Shown here piece after piece: positions 51,011 to 60,726 of a stretch of 64,000 nt of DNA; within the stretch, counting starts at the first letter, position 1; the number at the start of each line of letters is the position of its first letter. The notes below the pieces were generated by a model that had not been told where the DNA came from, did no database searches, and was given only the letters and a program-made list of their open reading frames with translations. This DNA is from JAYWDA01 sp043779185 (GTDB lineage: Bacteria; Bdellovibrionota; Bdellovibrionia; Bdellovibrionales; Bdellovibrionaceae): assembly GCA_043779185.1 (NCBI GenBank), contig JAYWEQ010000096.1, positions 1-64,000 of the forward strand, written 5' to 3'. The translations under genes and the position numbers were made by a program.

Positions 51011-52261
51011 TCACGAACGGTAATAACCCCGTCGAAGCAGAATATTCCGATAGGCCTCGTTTACGGATTGAATCATTCTTTGGGGATCGAACAAATCCAC
51101 GACTTTAGACCTTGCCTTTTCGCCAATTTCTTCGGCCGGGATCTCGCCTGAAAAAATGGCAATCAATAAGTGTGTTAAAGAGTCTGTATCGGCCGGACGA
51201 ATTAAAAACCCATCCACCGCATCTTCAACAACATTGGCAATCGGGCTAACTTCAGAACCAATGATCACTCGCTTTTGCGCCATCGCTTCGATCATACTGG
51301 GTTCAAAGCCGGTCGTTCGAGAGCTTAAATTTATGTAAACATCGCCGACTAAAATATAATCCATCAGTTCTAAATTTTTTACAGCTCCTGGCATCAGCAC
51401 TCGACTGCCCAAAGCGCGCTTAAGAACTTCGAATTCAATTTCTTTAAAGTAAGGACCATGACCAACAAGGATTAAATAGGCGTTGGGTTTTTTAATCGCC
51501 ACTCTTTCAAAAGCTTGCAGCAAGGGAATGATTTCGCGAATTTCAGTCATGTCTGAAATCGTCACAGCCGTTTGAGAATTTTCTGGAAGCTCTAATTTAC
51601 GACGAAGTTCAATCGATTTTTCCCTAGGGGTCAAATCACCAAGGTCTACGCCGTAGGGCACCTGATAAATATGGTAATCAGGATACAGATAATATCGTTC
51701 TAAAATAATTCGTTGCTGTGGATTTGTAACAAAAATTCCATCGGCGGTTTTCAAAAGTTTTCGGTCGCGACCCAAATAAGTACGAATAAATTTATAGGCG
51801 ACAGCGATCGCGGTCGTTATCAATCCGCCCAAAGTTTCTTGGCCCATTCCTAAAATAGAAAAAAGTTGAGACATCTGAGTTGCTTCAATGTCATAGGCCA
51901 TCGAGATTTTCAGTTCTTTTTTTGATTTTCCAATACGGTAGGCCGAGTTATCCATGCTGTGCACAATATGAAAGGGTTTCTCGTTGTGCAGTTGTTTAAA
52001 TTTTTTATAAGCTAAGTTTTCAAAAGATTGATGTAGGGCGCCGGGTTTTTCTTGTAGAAAGTAAGCTTTAACTCCATCCCTCTCAACCTCCACTTTTCCT
52101 AAAGGACTTAAGGTTGAAATAATCGTCACCTTGTGACCCTGCTGTGAAAGGCCTCTAGCAATAGGCCAAAGAAATCCATGATCTGATGACCTGGAAAGAA
52201 TCTGAATGCGTTGACCAATCAGACAGATATTTAAGGATTCAGGCACTCTATTTTTTTTCAT
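51011..52261 (-). CDS. Glycosyltransferase family 4
   Basis: The 416-residue GT-B enzyme has an N-terminal glycine-rich start (GFLWPIARGLSQQGHKVTII) and a C-terminal nucleotide-sugar site with EPSMIEAMAQKRVIIGSEVS, where the E-x7-E pattern of GT4 appears. It would build an envelope glycan or glycolipid. A second, related gene lies 27 bases upstream; they probably act together. The acceptor is unknown. Confidence 0.88.
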   Translation of the reverse strand: MKKNRVPESLNICLIGQRIQILSRSSDHGFLWPIARGLSQQGHKVTIISTLSPLGKVEVERDGVKAYFLQEKPGALHQSFENLAYKKFKQLHNEKPFHIVHSMDNSAYRIGKSKKELKISMAYDIEATQMSQLFSILGMGQETLGGLITTAIAVAYKFIRTYLGRDRKLLKTADGIFVTNPQQRIILERYYLYPDYHIYQVPYGVDLGDLTPREKSIELRRKLELPENSQTAVTISDMTEIREIIPLLQAFERVAIKKPNAYLILVGHGPYFKEIEFEVLKRALGSRVLMPGAVKNLELMDYILVGDVYINLSSRTTGFEPSMIEAMAQKRVIIGSEVSPIANVVEDAVDGFLIRPADTDSLTHLLIAIFSGEIPAEEIGEKARSKVVDLFDPQRMIQSVNEAYRNILLRRGYYRS

Positions 52262-52288
52262 CAGTTCACACTATCAAAGTTTTAGAGT

Positions 52289-53383
52289 TCAAAGAATTGC
52301 TTTTTGCGACAGAGCCTTATTATAAAGACGATTCAGCTCATTTAAGGGTGCATCGACCAAGCTTTTACGCTCCATCGAATGACGATCCAACTGGTAGGCT
52401 AGCTTCAGCGATTTATCAGCAAAAAATTGAGCCGCTGGTTGATCTTGAATCCAGCAGTTTTGACCATTCCGCCAAAGGGGAGCGTGTAAAAGTTCTTGGC
52501 TGGAATCCAGGATTAAAGTCGACGTTGTATCAATGGCTTTTAAAAAATAGTCAGTCAATTCGATCGGCGAAAGGTCCAGGTTCGACAACCAAATGGCCTC
52601 GGCATTTTTTATTAAATGGCCCGCGTCCTCTATGGAATGGTGCCCTGTTAAGAGCCACCGGGTTTCCAAACCTTCACTTTGCAACCAGGCTTGAAATTGT
52701 TTGCGCTCTCGTAAGTTCCAATGATCCTGACTTCCCAAAAGGACAACGACATGAATTTTCATCGCCTGTAGTAGCTCAATAAAAAAAGGCGCTTGCGGAT
52801 CAAAATGATTTTGGGAAAAGGGGCGCACTAAGTAGGGCTCTCCAGATAATAGTTCTTCAACTTCTAAATCTTGATCAGAGGGGACGCTTGTTGCCTCTTG
52901 AAAAGATAGAACAGGCGGAAGAACGGCGCGGCCTTGACGAATTGTCTTAATATTGATTCCCCGAAGAAGAGCCAAGGAATCAATCGACGGGCAGGTGACA
53001 ATATCCGATTGTTGCACCAAATAGCGCACCCACTGACCCCGCGATAAGCCTTTTTCAACATGCAAAAAAGTTAAAGTAAAAACAATCGACCTGCGAGCTT
53101 TGGCAAAGCCCCACAGGCCCAAATGGGCGGCTGTCACACGATCAGATTCTAAAACAAAATGTACGATTTGAGGTTGCATGGAAACTAAAGTTGGCAGCAA
53201 GCGTGCAACTTCCATCGCATTCCAATTTTTAAAGAAAGCCATAAAATCGATACCGTTAGTATTTTCGACGGTTTGTTCACGGCCGGTTAAGAAAATCACC
53301 TGATGCTGCTGGGATTTCAAGGCTTGTGCCAGTTCCCAAGACGTGGGCGTCACTTGATCGCAAACTAATAAGATTTTTGCCAT
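52289..53383 (-). CDS. Glycosyltransferase-like protein paired with the GT4 gene
   Basis: The 364-residue protein has a GT-B-like start (KILLVCDQVTPTSWELAQAL), VHFVLESDRVTAAHLGLWG, and a C-terminal domain with VVVLLGSQDHWNLRERKQF. The E-x7-E site of GT4 is not clear, so it could be inactive or a partner subunit. It overlaps mutT by 19 bases and precedes the GT4 gene, so the two are probably made together. Confidence in the general fold is moderate. Confidence 0.68.
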   Translation of the reverse strand: MAKILLVCDQVTPTSWELAQALKSQQHQVIFLTGREQTVENTNGIDFMAFFKNWNAMEVARLLPTLVSMQPQIVHFVLESDRVTAAHLGLWGFAKARRSIVFTLTFLHVEKGLSRGQWVRYLVQQSDIVTCPSIDSLALLRGINIKTIRQGRAVLPPVLSFQEATSVPSDQDLEVEELLSGEPYLVRPFSQNHFDPQAPFFIELLQAMKIHVVVLLGSQDHWNLRERKQFQAWLQSEGLETRWLLTGHHSIEDAGHLIKNAEAIWLSNLDLSPIELTDYFLKAIDTTSTLILDSSQELLHAPLWRNGQNCWIQDQPAAQFFADKSLKLAYQLDRHSMERKSLVDAPLNELNRLYNKALSQKAIL

Positions 53384-53793
53384 TCAGCCCCCAAAGCTTT
53401 AAAAATTCGCTCTAAGATTTTGCGATTGGCTTCTGGGATATTGCGAATTTTCAGCTCTTCTGGTTGAATCCATTCAAGCATCATATGATGTTTTGCCTTG
53501 GGTTCGCCTTTCCAAAAAAGCACTTCGTAAAATAAAATAAGAATACCGATCTCGCCGTAAGAATGGCTGCAGGCCAGTTTTAATTCACCGACTTCGACTT
53601 GAATGCCTAATTCCTCATCAAGCTCGCGGATCAAAGCTTGTTCAGGGGTCTCACCTAATTCAATTTTTCCGCCGGGAAATTCCCATTGCCCAGCTAAGGT
53701 GTTATTTTCTGGACGCTGGCCCACTAAAATTTTTCCGTCTTTCTTTAAAAAGCCGGCGACAACAGGAATCCAATGAGCTTTTTTTAATCTCAT
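53365..53793 (-). CDS. mutT: MutT-type NUDIX hydrolase
   Basis: MutT removes 8-oxo-dGTP from the nucleotide pool. The 142-residue protein has QWEFPGGKIELGETPEQALI and RELDEELGI, together the full NUDIX box GX5EX7REUXEEXGU. The FLKKDGKILVGQRPENNTLA start and a C-terminal LEWIQPEELKI fit the MutT/8-oxo-dGTPase branch. It is coupled to pyrD, whose stop it touches. The substrate assignment is by family. Confidence 0.88.
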   Translation of the reverse strand: MRLKKAHWIPVVAGFLKKDGKILVGQRPENNTLAGQWEFPGGKIELGETPEQALIRELDEELGIQVEVGELKLACSHSYGEIGILILFYEVLFWKGEPKAKHHMMLEWIQPEELKIRNIPEANRKILERIFKALGAEWQKSY

Positions 53794-54791
53794 CAGTCGA
53801 CTCTCCGTTGATACTCTTTAGAAATGTTTTTAAAAAAACTAAGACCTTCGAAAACCAGCGCAGAATAGGCTTGAATTAAATCAGCTCCCAATTGAAGTCT
53901 GCGAAGGGCGTCTTCAGCTGTAAAAATACCTCCGACGCTAACAATTAGCTTCCCATCGCGGCGGGGGCCTAAAATCTTTAAAGTCTCTTTTAAAACTTCT
54001 TCTGATCGATGGCCCAGAGGCTGGCCGGACATGCCGCCCTCTTTGGGAAAAGGAATATCATTGGTTCTTGAGAGAGTTGTATTGACCAGAACGAAACCGC
54101 CGATGCCCACTTCGATTGCGGCTTCGACCGTTTCCTTTAATTCCTCATTGGTCAAATCAGGACTTAATTTTATGAGCAGGGGTTTATCATTGCGATCTTG
54201 ACAGAATTTAACCAGCGGTAAAAGCAATTGCACTAAATTCTCTTTTTTTTGCAAATCTCTCAGGCCCACAGTGTTGGGACTAGAAATATTAATCACAAAA
54301 GCATCGGCTAAAAACTGAAGACGATCCATCACCGCTAAGTAATCATGAGCAGCAAGGTCTAAGGGCGTCTGGCGATTTTTTCCAACATTCACAAAGACGG
54401 GAGTTAAATACGGTTTAAAAGCTGATAAATTATAATGAACTTCATCCGCACCGTAACTGGGAAACCCCATGCGATTCCATAAAGCACGAGCTGCAATGTT
54501 TCGAGAGAGAGTTTTTCCAGCATTGGCCGCTTGAGGCTCGGGTGTGACGGTGCCGATTTCAATAAAGCCAGCCCCTAAATTCCACCAAGCTTTTAAAAAT
54601 TCGCCATTTTTATCCAGCCCGCCGGCAATTCCCAAAGGATTTTTAAAAACAAGATTTTTCCAAGTTTTGGATTTCCAAACCAGTGGCTGGCCTTCGCCAA
54701 AATGATTCAGCCAACGCAAAGCCAGTGGGCTCAGTGAATGAGCCCAACTTGTCGGTAACCATAGCCATGGCTTGATCCGTTCTTTTTGCAT
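53793..54791 (-). CDS. pyrD: Dihydroorotate dehydrogenase (quinone)
   Basis: PyrD oxidises dihydroorotate to orotate with FMN, passing electrons to quinone at the membrane. The 332-residue protein has the class 2 pattern: VFKNPLGIAGGLDKNGEFL, FIEIGTVTPEPQAANAGKT, NRMGFPSYGADEV, VINISSPNTVGLRDLQ with the catalytic Ser, and a helical N-terminus for membrane contact. Phosphate and FMN loops are intact. It lies one base after gdhA on the same strand. Confidence 0.94.
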   Translation of the reverse strand: MQKERIKPWLWLPTSWAHSLSPLALRWLNHFGEGQPLVWKSKTWKNLVFKNPLGIAGGLDKNGEFLKAWWNLGAGFIEIGTVTPEPQAANAGKTLSRNIAARALWNRMGFPSYGADEVHYNLSAFKPYLTPVFVNVGKNRQTPLDLAAHDYLAVMDRLQFLADAFVINISSPNTVGLRDLQKKENLVQLLLPLVKFCQDRNDKPLLIKLSPDLTNEELKETVEAAIEVGIGGFVLVNTTLSRTNDIPFPKEGGMSGQPLGHRSEEVLKETLKILGPRRDGKLIVSVGGIFTAEDALRRLQLGADLIQAYSALVFEGLSFFKNISKEYQRRVD

Positions 54792-54792
54792 A

Positions 54793-56085
54793 TTACCTTG
54801 GGTACAAGCCCCGAAGAAGCATCGCTTTTTCTAATCTTTGAATCGCGACGGCTGTAGCGGCAAGTCGCATGTCGACATTTTTTTCTTCATGCAATTTCCA
54901 GCTGATATCGAAAGCTTTGGTAATAATGGTTTTAAGGCGACCATTCACTTCGTCTTCATCCCAAAAGAAGGACATGATATCTTGCACCCATTCGAAATAA
55001 GAAACGATCACGCCGCCCCCATTGGCGATCACATCAGGAGCAATAAAAATACCACGACGATGTAAAATTTTAGTGGCCGCATTGCTGACAGGGCCATTGG
55101 CGCCTTCGACAATAATTTTAGCTTTAATTTTTTCCGCATTGTGAGTGTCGATTTGACCTTCTAGGGCGCAAGGGTACAAAGCTTCGCAATCCAATTCTAA
55201 CAGCTGACTATTTGAGATGGGCTGTGATTTTGGAAAGTCTTTGATCGTCTTATTAATTCGAACATATTCGATCAGTTCGGGAATATTCAAGCCGTCGCCA
55301 TTGAAAATACCACCGCTGACATCGCTGACAGCTATGATCTTAGCTTTTCTTTGATAAGAAAAAAGAGCCGCAAAAGAGCCCACGTTGCCAAAGCCCTGAA
55401 TAACAATTCGAGCTCCCGCCATGGGGATCTTGCATTTTTCGAAAGATTTCTCGGCGACATAGACGACACCAAGTCCTGTGGCGTGGTTGCGTCCCAGGGA
55501 TCCACCGATCTCAACGGGTTTACCTGTGACGACACCTGGCTGCGCGTAACCGCCCATCTCTTGAGAATAAGTGTCCATCATCCAAGCCATGGTCTGCGGA
55601 TCGGTTCCTACATCTGGGGCAGGAATATCTTTTGTCGGGCCAATGAAAGGAGCAATTTCAGACGTGTATCGACGTGTCAGATTTTGTTTTTCTGTGCGCG
55701 ACAGCTTTGTGGGATCAACAGCAACGCCGCCTTTAGCTCCACCCAATGGTAGACCTAAGACAGAATTTTTAAATGTCATCAAGGCGGCTAAACCAACGAC
55801 TTCAGGCAGATCAACGTTTTGATGAAAGCGAATTCCACCTTTATAGGGGCCGAGCGTGGCTGAATACTGCACCCGGTAGCCGGTGAATACTTTGACGCTA
55901 TAGTCGTCCATCCGCACAGGAACAGAAATAGTTAAACAACGACGAGGTCTTTTTAAACGCTCCATCACATTCGGATCACAGTTGATCAGCTTGGCGGCTT
56001 CATCCAGTGTCAGAATAGCATTTTGAAAAAGGGGACCGTTAAGATGTGCCTCTGATGGTGGCAAATCGGTCTTCAGAACTTCCAT
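54793..56085 (-). CDS. gdhA: Glutamate (Glu/Leu/Phe/Val) dehydrogenase
   Basis: This converts glutamate to 2-oxoglutarate and ammonia. The 430-residue protein has the catalytic Lys in LGLPLGGAKGGVAVDP, PAPDVGTDPQTMAWMMDTYS, the dinucleotide fold RIVIQGFGNVGSFAA, and the C-terminal GVIVSYFEWVQD. All core residues are present, and the length suits a hexameric bacterial GDH. It heads the gdhA-pyrD-mutT-glycosyltransferase run. Cofactor preference cannot be stated surely. Confidence 0.94.
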   Translation of the reverse strand: MEVLKTDLPPSEAHLNGPLFQNAILTLDEAAKLINCDPNVMERLKRPRRCLTISVPVRMDDYSVKVFTGYRVQYSATLGPYKGGIRFHQNVDLPEVVGLAALMTFKNSVLGLPLGGAKGGVAVDPTKLSRTEKQNLTRRYTSEIAPFIGPTKDIPAPDVGTDPQTMAWMMDTYSQEMGGYAQPGVVTGKPVEIGGSLGRNHATGLGVVYVAEKSFEKCKIPMAGARIVIQGFGNVGSFAALFSYQRKAKIIAVSDVSGGIFNGDGLNIPELIEYVRINKTIKDFPKSQPISNSQLLELDCEALYPCALEGQIDTHNAEKIKAKIIVEGANGPVSNAATKILHRRGIFIAPDVIANGGGVIVSYFEWVQDIMSFFWDEDEVNGRLKTIITKAFDISWKLHEEKNVDMRLAATAVAIQRLEKAMLLRGLYPR

Positions 56086-56198
56086 GAATCATCTCCCAAA
56101 TAGTTAAAAACACTTCGATGAATATTAATTAAGTAAAAACTCAGTGTCATCAAAGACTCATTGACTCTTCGCGCTTAAAACCATTCACTTACTAAGGT

Positions 56199-57881
56199 AT
56201 GGCGCTTTTGGGTTCGCTTTTATTTTGCACTTTGGCGCTCGCTTCGCCTTCTGAAGACTTCATGAGAAGTTTTCAAACACCAAAGATCCTTTTTCCCTCT
56301 GCTGGATCAGATTTTTTAGCTGTCAACCCAGGGCGTTACCCGGATTGGATGATGGGCCTATTTCAGGGCGTCCTGTTGTGGAAACCCAGTGGTCAAAAAA
56401 GCACTTACGCAGAAGGGTGCCGGCCCGAAGACCTTTCGCGCGCCTTGCTGGAAAACGAAAACACGAAAAACCAAGCGCAAGTCATCAACGAGCATAAAAA
56501 ACGCTGCCAAAAATCATTCGAAAATAACGACGGCCTAGGGGCCCTGAACACTTGGAAAATGATGAGCATGGAGTTTGATGTTCATCACCACGCTTTGATT
56601 CATCCCGTGGTTTTTAAGTTGGCTGGTGGGGTGAAATTAAAGGGCTTGTTGGCGCTGAAAGGCGATCTTAAAAAGCGGCCCTTTGTGATTATGCGTCTGG
56701 GAGTTTTTTCCAATGTCGAAGAGTTCTTACCAGAGCGATTTCTTTTGATGCAACTTTTTGAGCAGGGTCTTGCCAATGTTTTGGTTTTAGAAAATTCTAC
56801 GGGCGCGGATTTTATCGCGAACAATCAGCGCTGGGCCATGGGTGGTTACGACGAAGGTTTGCAGAATATGCAGGTCGTAAAAATTTTGCGCAACAAAGCC
56901 TATCCCTTAGCGCAATTGATTTCTTCAGTGCATCTGATGGGGATGAGTTTGGGGGGACATGGCGTTTTATTTGCCAGTCTTTTAAATGACTTTAATGGAA
57001 AGCCTGAGCATCGGTGGATTCAAAGTTTCACAACTTTTTGTCCTGTGGTTCGATTGAAAGAAACTTTGCAAGGTCTGACAGCGCCTGGATTCAAGGGTGC
57101 AGGTGTTGATTTTTGGGCCAGCCTGCGCCTGATTGGTCTTCAAAAAAGAATTCCAGAACTGGCAGATTATGGATTTTTTGAGGCTCTCAAATTAAAGCCC
57201 ATGTTTTTGCCTCGGGCCGTCAGTTACTTGGTCGATTTGTATCCTCGACTGTCGAACGCAAGGGGCCCTGTTCAGGTCCCTCCTTTAATGGAAAACTTAA
57301 ATGATTTTTGGGACGCCAATAACTTTTGGCCTTATTATCGAAATATTGAATCGTCAGTTCTTGTCATGGCCACGGTTCATGATCACTTGGTCAATGCGGA
57401 AACTAATTTTTCCTGGTTGAAAGAAAACTCTCAGGCATGGAACAGTGACGTGGGCACGGTTCTATTTGAAAAGGGTTATCATTGTACTTTACCGGTCTCT
57501 TATGATTGGGCCAGTGTGGCAGCGATTGTTAATTCTCGGGTGATGAGTAAGGATAAGAACACAAGGCTAAAAACACGGGAAATTTTGGTCGATATTACAG
57601 ACCAACTGAAGCCCGATCTGATCCCTGAATTTAAAAATCCAAACTTTGAACTGAGCTGGGCTCAGGATCACGAAGTCGTTGTTAAATTTAAAGGAAACTC
57701 TAAAAAATCTTTTTTTACCGTGACCCTGCCAGTCAAAGAACTGGATTTCACTTTTCGAGATCCTTTGGGCGAGCCCGAAAAAACCACTGTCGAGCGATGG
57801 CTGAATCAGAACATTCAGGCAGAGGTTCAATCGACGGCTGGCAAAGTGATAGCAAAAATTCAATGGCCAGGGGTTCTTTGA
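56199..57881 (+). CDS. Secreted alpha/beta hydrolase-like protein
   Basis: The 560-residue protein has a short signal peptide (MALLGSLLFCTLALASP). The middle part resembles an alpha/beta hydrolase: the nucleophile elbow HLMGMSLGGHGVL near residue 250, an acid candidate in TVHDHLVNAETN and the His of FEKGYHCTLPVS. A C-terminal beta domain of about 100 residues follows. I do not recognise a named family. Candidates are esterase or peptidase acting outside the cytoplasm. It stands alone between gdhA and the heptose kinase gene. Confidence 0.78.
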   Translation: MALLGSLLFCTLALASPSEDFMRSFQTPKILFPSAGSDFLAVNPGRYPDWMMGLFQGVLLWKPSGQKSTYAEGCRPEDLSRALLENENTKNQAQVINEHKKRCQKSFENNDGLGALNTWKMMSMEFDVHHHALIHPVVFKLAGGVKLKGLLALKGDLKKRPFVIMRLGVFSNVEEFLPERFLLMQLFEQGLANVLVLENSTGADFIANNQRWAMGGYDEGLQNMQVVKILRNKAYPLAQLISSVHLMGMSLGGHGVLFASLLNDFNGKPEHRWIQSFTTFCPVVRLKETLQGLTAPGFKGAGVDFWASLRLIGLQKRIPELADYGFFEALKLKPMFLPRAVSYLVDLYPRLSNARGPVQVPPLMENLNDFWDANNFWPYYRNIESSVLVMATVHDHLVNAETNFSWLKENSQAWNSDVGTVLFEKGYHCTLPVSYDWASVAAIVNSRVMSKDKNTRLKTREILVDITDQLKPDLIPEFKNPNFELSWAQDHEVVVKFKGNSKKSFFTVTLPVKELDFTFRDPLGEPEKTTVERWLNQNIQAEVQSTAGKVIAKIQWPGVL

Positions 57882-57945
57882 TGCCCTAGAGCTTGATTTG
57901 TAAAGGCCGCAGGGGCTAATTTGAAAAAATAATTCGGAGATCAGA

Positions 57946-58974
57946 ATGTCAAAATTTAAAATTCATAAAGCGACAGTGGGCCCCAAAGAAAAAGAATTTC
58001 TGATTCAAAATTTGCCCCGTTTGCAAGGCAAAAAATTATTGGTTTTGGGTGATGTTGGCCTGGATGAGTATATTATGGGCGAAGTTCGCCGCATCAGTCC
58101 CGAAGCTCCAGTGCCTGTTTTAGAGGTTCAAGGCGAAGATCAGCGCTTGGGTTTAGCTGCGAATGTAGCGACCAATGTGGCAAGTCTTGGTGGTGTGCCT
58201 TTGACTGTCTCTGTTGTCGGTCAAGATTCAGGCGCGCAGATGCTGAAAGACCTTTTTAAAAAAGCAAATATCAAATGGGATGGGATGATCGTCGATGAAA
58301 AACGTCCAACGACACGCAAAACGCGGGTGATGGCCCAGCATCATCATTTGGTGCGAGTTGATTATGAAGTTAAAAAATACGTGAGTGCTGCGACCGAGAG
58401 TCAACTTTTGCAAACCATCGAGAAATTTCTTCCGCAAGTCGATGGCGTTATTTTAGAAGACTACGCAAAAGGTGTTATATCTCCTGACCTGATTTCAAAA
58501 GTTGTTAAGGCCTGCAGACAGTTTAAAAAACCATTATTCGTCGATCCCCATCGTAATAATATTGGCAGCTTTTACACGGGTGTTGACCTGATAAAACCCA
58601 ATTATGAAGAAGCTTTTGCCTTAGCTGGAATGGACACGGATGACTTGCGGGACAATCCGGATAAGGTTTATGAGGCCGGACGCAAGTTACAAGCATTGAC
58701 GGGCGCCAAGCAAATCATCATGACCCGCGGAAAAGAGGGAATGATTATTTTTTCTGGCGATGAAATCACTGAAGTTCCAACTTTTGCCCGCAAAGTTTTT
58801 GATGTGACAGGCGCTGGTGACACGGTGATTGCCGCGATGGCCTTGGGATTAGTGGCCGGGTTTGATTTGGTCCAAGCGTGTATGTTGGCCAATTTTGCGG
58901 CCGGAGTCGTCGTTGGAAAAGTCGGCTGCGTGCCCTGTGAACTGCAAGAACTTAAAGAATATATTTTGCGATAA
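57946..58974 (+). CDS. hldA: D-glycero-beta-D-manno-heptose-7-phosphate kinase
   Basis: HldA (RfaE1) makes heptose 1,7-bisphosphate on the path to ADP-heptose for LPS core. The 342-residue protein has VLGDVGLDEYIMGEVRRISP, EAPVPVLEV, GLAANVATNVASLGG, ATP loop DVTGAGDTVIAAMALG, and VILEDYAKG. The cytidylyltransferase half of HldE is absent, so a separate RfaE2 must exist elsewhere. It is followed 17 bases later by a small zinc-ribbon membrane protein. Confidence 0.92.
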   Translation: MSKFKIHKATVGPKEKEFLIQNLPRLQGKKLLVLGDVGLDEYIMGEVRRISPEAPVPVLEVQGEDQRLGLAANVATNVASLGGVPLTVSVVGQDSGAQMLKDLFKKANIKWDGMIVDEKRPTTRKTRVMAQHHHLVRVDYEVKKYVSAATESQLLQTIEKFLPQVDGVILEDYAKGVISPDLISKVVKACRQFKKPLFVDPHRNNIGSFYTGVDLIKPNYEEAFALAGMDTDDLRDNPDKVYEAGRKLQALTGAKQIIMTRGKEGMIIFSGDEITEVPTFARKVFDVTGAGDTVIAAMALGLVAGFDLVQACMLANFAAGVVVGKVGCVPCELQELKEYILR

Positions 58975-58991
58975 CCCGAAAAGGTTTTTAA

Positions 58992-59351
58992 ATGAAGATT
59001 GAAATCTTCACTGATCCTGACAAGATTTTTGAAAAAGATTATGAAGTTCACCCATTGACGTTGAAGCAACGACTTCTAAGGTCATTTAAAATAGCAGGAA
59101 TGTTTTTTATGGGCGCTGTGCTAGCGGTTCCTGTGCCAGTCGTCCATTTAATAATGGTTCCCTTGTGTCTATTTTTAGCCCTATTATCGGGCATCTGGAA
59201 ACTTCGACAAAAAATTGAAGTCAACGCCCCCGACCTGAAGTGTCCTCATTGTGGAACCCTTCAAGCCCTTGTGGGTGCTTTAGTGAAGTGGCCCTATCGA
59301 GGCTACTGTTCTGAGTGTCGTTCTCAATTCATTGTGCGTCCTAAAGTCTAA
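58992..59351 (+). CDS. Small membrane protein with a zinc ribbon
   Basis: The 119-residue protein has two hydrophobic helices (about residues 33-52 and 54-68) and a C-terminal zinc ribbon, CPHCGTLQAL ... CSECRSQF, with four cysteines in two CX2C pairs. The N-terminal 30 residues are charged and cytosolic. I do not recognise the family. It is close behind hldA on the same strand, so it may be in the same operon. Function is unknown. Confidence 0.8.
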   Translation: MKIEIFTDPDKIFEKDYEVHPLTLKQRLLRSFKIAGMFFMGAVLAVPVPVVHLIMVPLCLFLALLSGIWKLRQKIEVNAPDLKCPHCGTLQALVGALVKWPYRGYCSECRSQFIVRPKV

Positions 59352-59508
59352 AAATTTTACGTTCTGCCAGATGGCCATCCTGATCGAAGTCAAAAGAACT
59401 TGAAATTCCCCCCAATTCCTATATCTTTCCCGCATTGCTGAAATTGAAGTAAGCTCGGGCGGTTACAGGAATAAAGCCGTCCAACCCCAATGTGACTTTG
59501 GAGGTCCT

Positions 59509-60726
59509 GTGTCTGAAAGCACGCCGCTTGTAACTGGTCCCACAACTGAAACTTTTAGCGCTTATGAAAATCAACCTTCGGAAAATTCTGAAATCGCCGA
59601 AGGACCTGTCGCCCGTCGGAATTTTTACTCTTTAAACTTAGATGATTTAAAAGAAGAGTTTAAAAAAGCGGGCAAAGAAAAATTTAGATCCCAACAAATT
59701 TTTAAATGGGTTTACGAGCATCGCGTGACGGATCCTCTTTTAATGAGCAATCTTTCCAAAGATTTCCGCGCTGAACTGCCAAAGTCCTTCGATTTTTCAA
59801 TGCCTGCGGTTCTAAAACATTTGAAAAGCGTTGATGGCACTCAGAAATTGCTTTTTGATATGGGCGGTGGAAATTCAGTCGAGGCCGTGTTGATTCCCAC
59901 AGATGATCGACTGACCTTGTGTATCTCATCGGAAGTGGGCTGTAATATGGCCTGCAAATTTTGCTTCACGGGAAAGCAAAAGTTAAAGCGTCGATTAAAA
60001 ACTGAAGAAATTGTGGGTCAATTTATGCAGGCCCACGACCGATTGGAACCAGGACAACGAATTTCTAATATTGTTTTTATGGGAATGGGTGAGCCCTTAG
60101 ATAATTGCGAAGCAGTTTTTAAAAGTATTGAAATCTTGCACTCGACGTGGGGGATGAATTTATCCAAAAAGAAAATCACGGTCAGCACTTCTGGCATCGT
60201 TCCAGAAATGTGGAGAATCGCGGCCGCCGGTGTGAGATTAGCCGTTTCATTAAATGCGCCCAACGATGAAATTCGTGATCAGGTGATGCCGATCAATAAA
60301 AAATGGCCGATCAAAGATCTGTTTAAAGCCTGCCGAGAATATGCAAAAGAAACCGGCGATAAAATCACATTTGAATATGTCTTGCTAAAAGGTGTTACAG
60401 ACCGTGTCGAGCAAGCTCGTGAATTGGCGCAGTTAACTAAAAGTGTGCCTTGTAAAATTAATATTATTCCCTTCAATGAACATCCGGGATCAGGTTATGA
60501 GCGACCCGACGATGAACAAGTTCAAAAGTTTCACCAGGAATTGATGGACTGTGGGGCACATGTTCTGTTGCGCCGAACCATGGGCCGAGATATTTTTGCA
60601 GCTTGTGGACAGCTGACTTCGGCTCACTTAAAAGAAAATGAAACAATGGATATCTCAAATTCTAATCTAGGAGGAAAACGTGGCAGAAATATTAGTAGTG
60701 GGGAGCCTCGCATACGACAGCATTAA
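59509..60726 (+). CDS. rlmN: 23S rRNA/tRNA adenine C2 methyltransferase RlmN
   Basis: RlmN methylates A2503 of 23S rRNA and A37 of some tRNAs. It has the radical SAM motif CNMACKFCFTG near residue 146, FMGMGEPLDNCEAVFKSI, RLAVSLNAPNDEIRD, and a C-terminal FAACGQL with the catalytic Cys. The 405-residue protein has an extra N-terminal tail of about 45 polar residues. The GTG start follows GGAGG by four bases. The tail end of the frame overlaps the next gene's start by 47 bases. Confidence 0.95.
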   Translation: MSESTPLVTGPTTETFSAYENQPSENSEIAEGPVARRNFYSLNLDDLKEEFKKAGKEKFRSQQIFKWVYEHRVTDPLLMSNLSKDFRAELPKSFDFSMPAVLKHLKSVDGTQKLLFDMGGGNSVEAVLIPTDDRLTLCISSEVGCNMACKFCFTGKQKLKRRLKTEEIVGQFMQAHDRLEPGQRISNIVFMGMGEPLDNCEAVFKSIEILHSTWGMNLSKKKITVSTSGIVPEMWRIAAAGVRLAVSLNAPNDEIRDQVMPINKKWPIKDLFKACREYAKETGDKITFEYVLLKGVTDRVEQARELAQLTKSVPCKINIIPFNEHPGSGYERPDDEQVQKFHQELMDCGAHVLLRRTMGRDIFAACGQLTSAHLKENETMDISNSNLGGKRGRNISSGEPRIRQH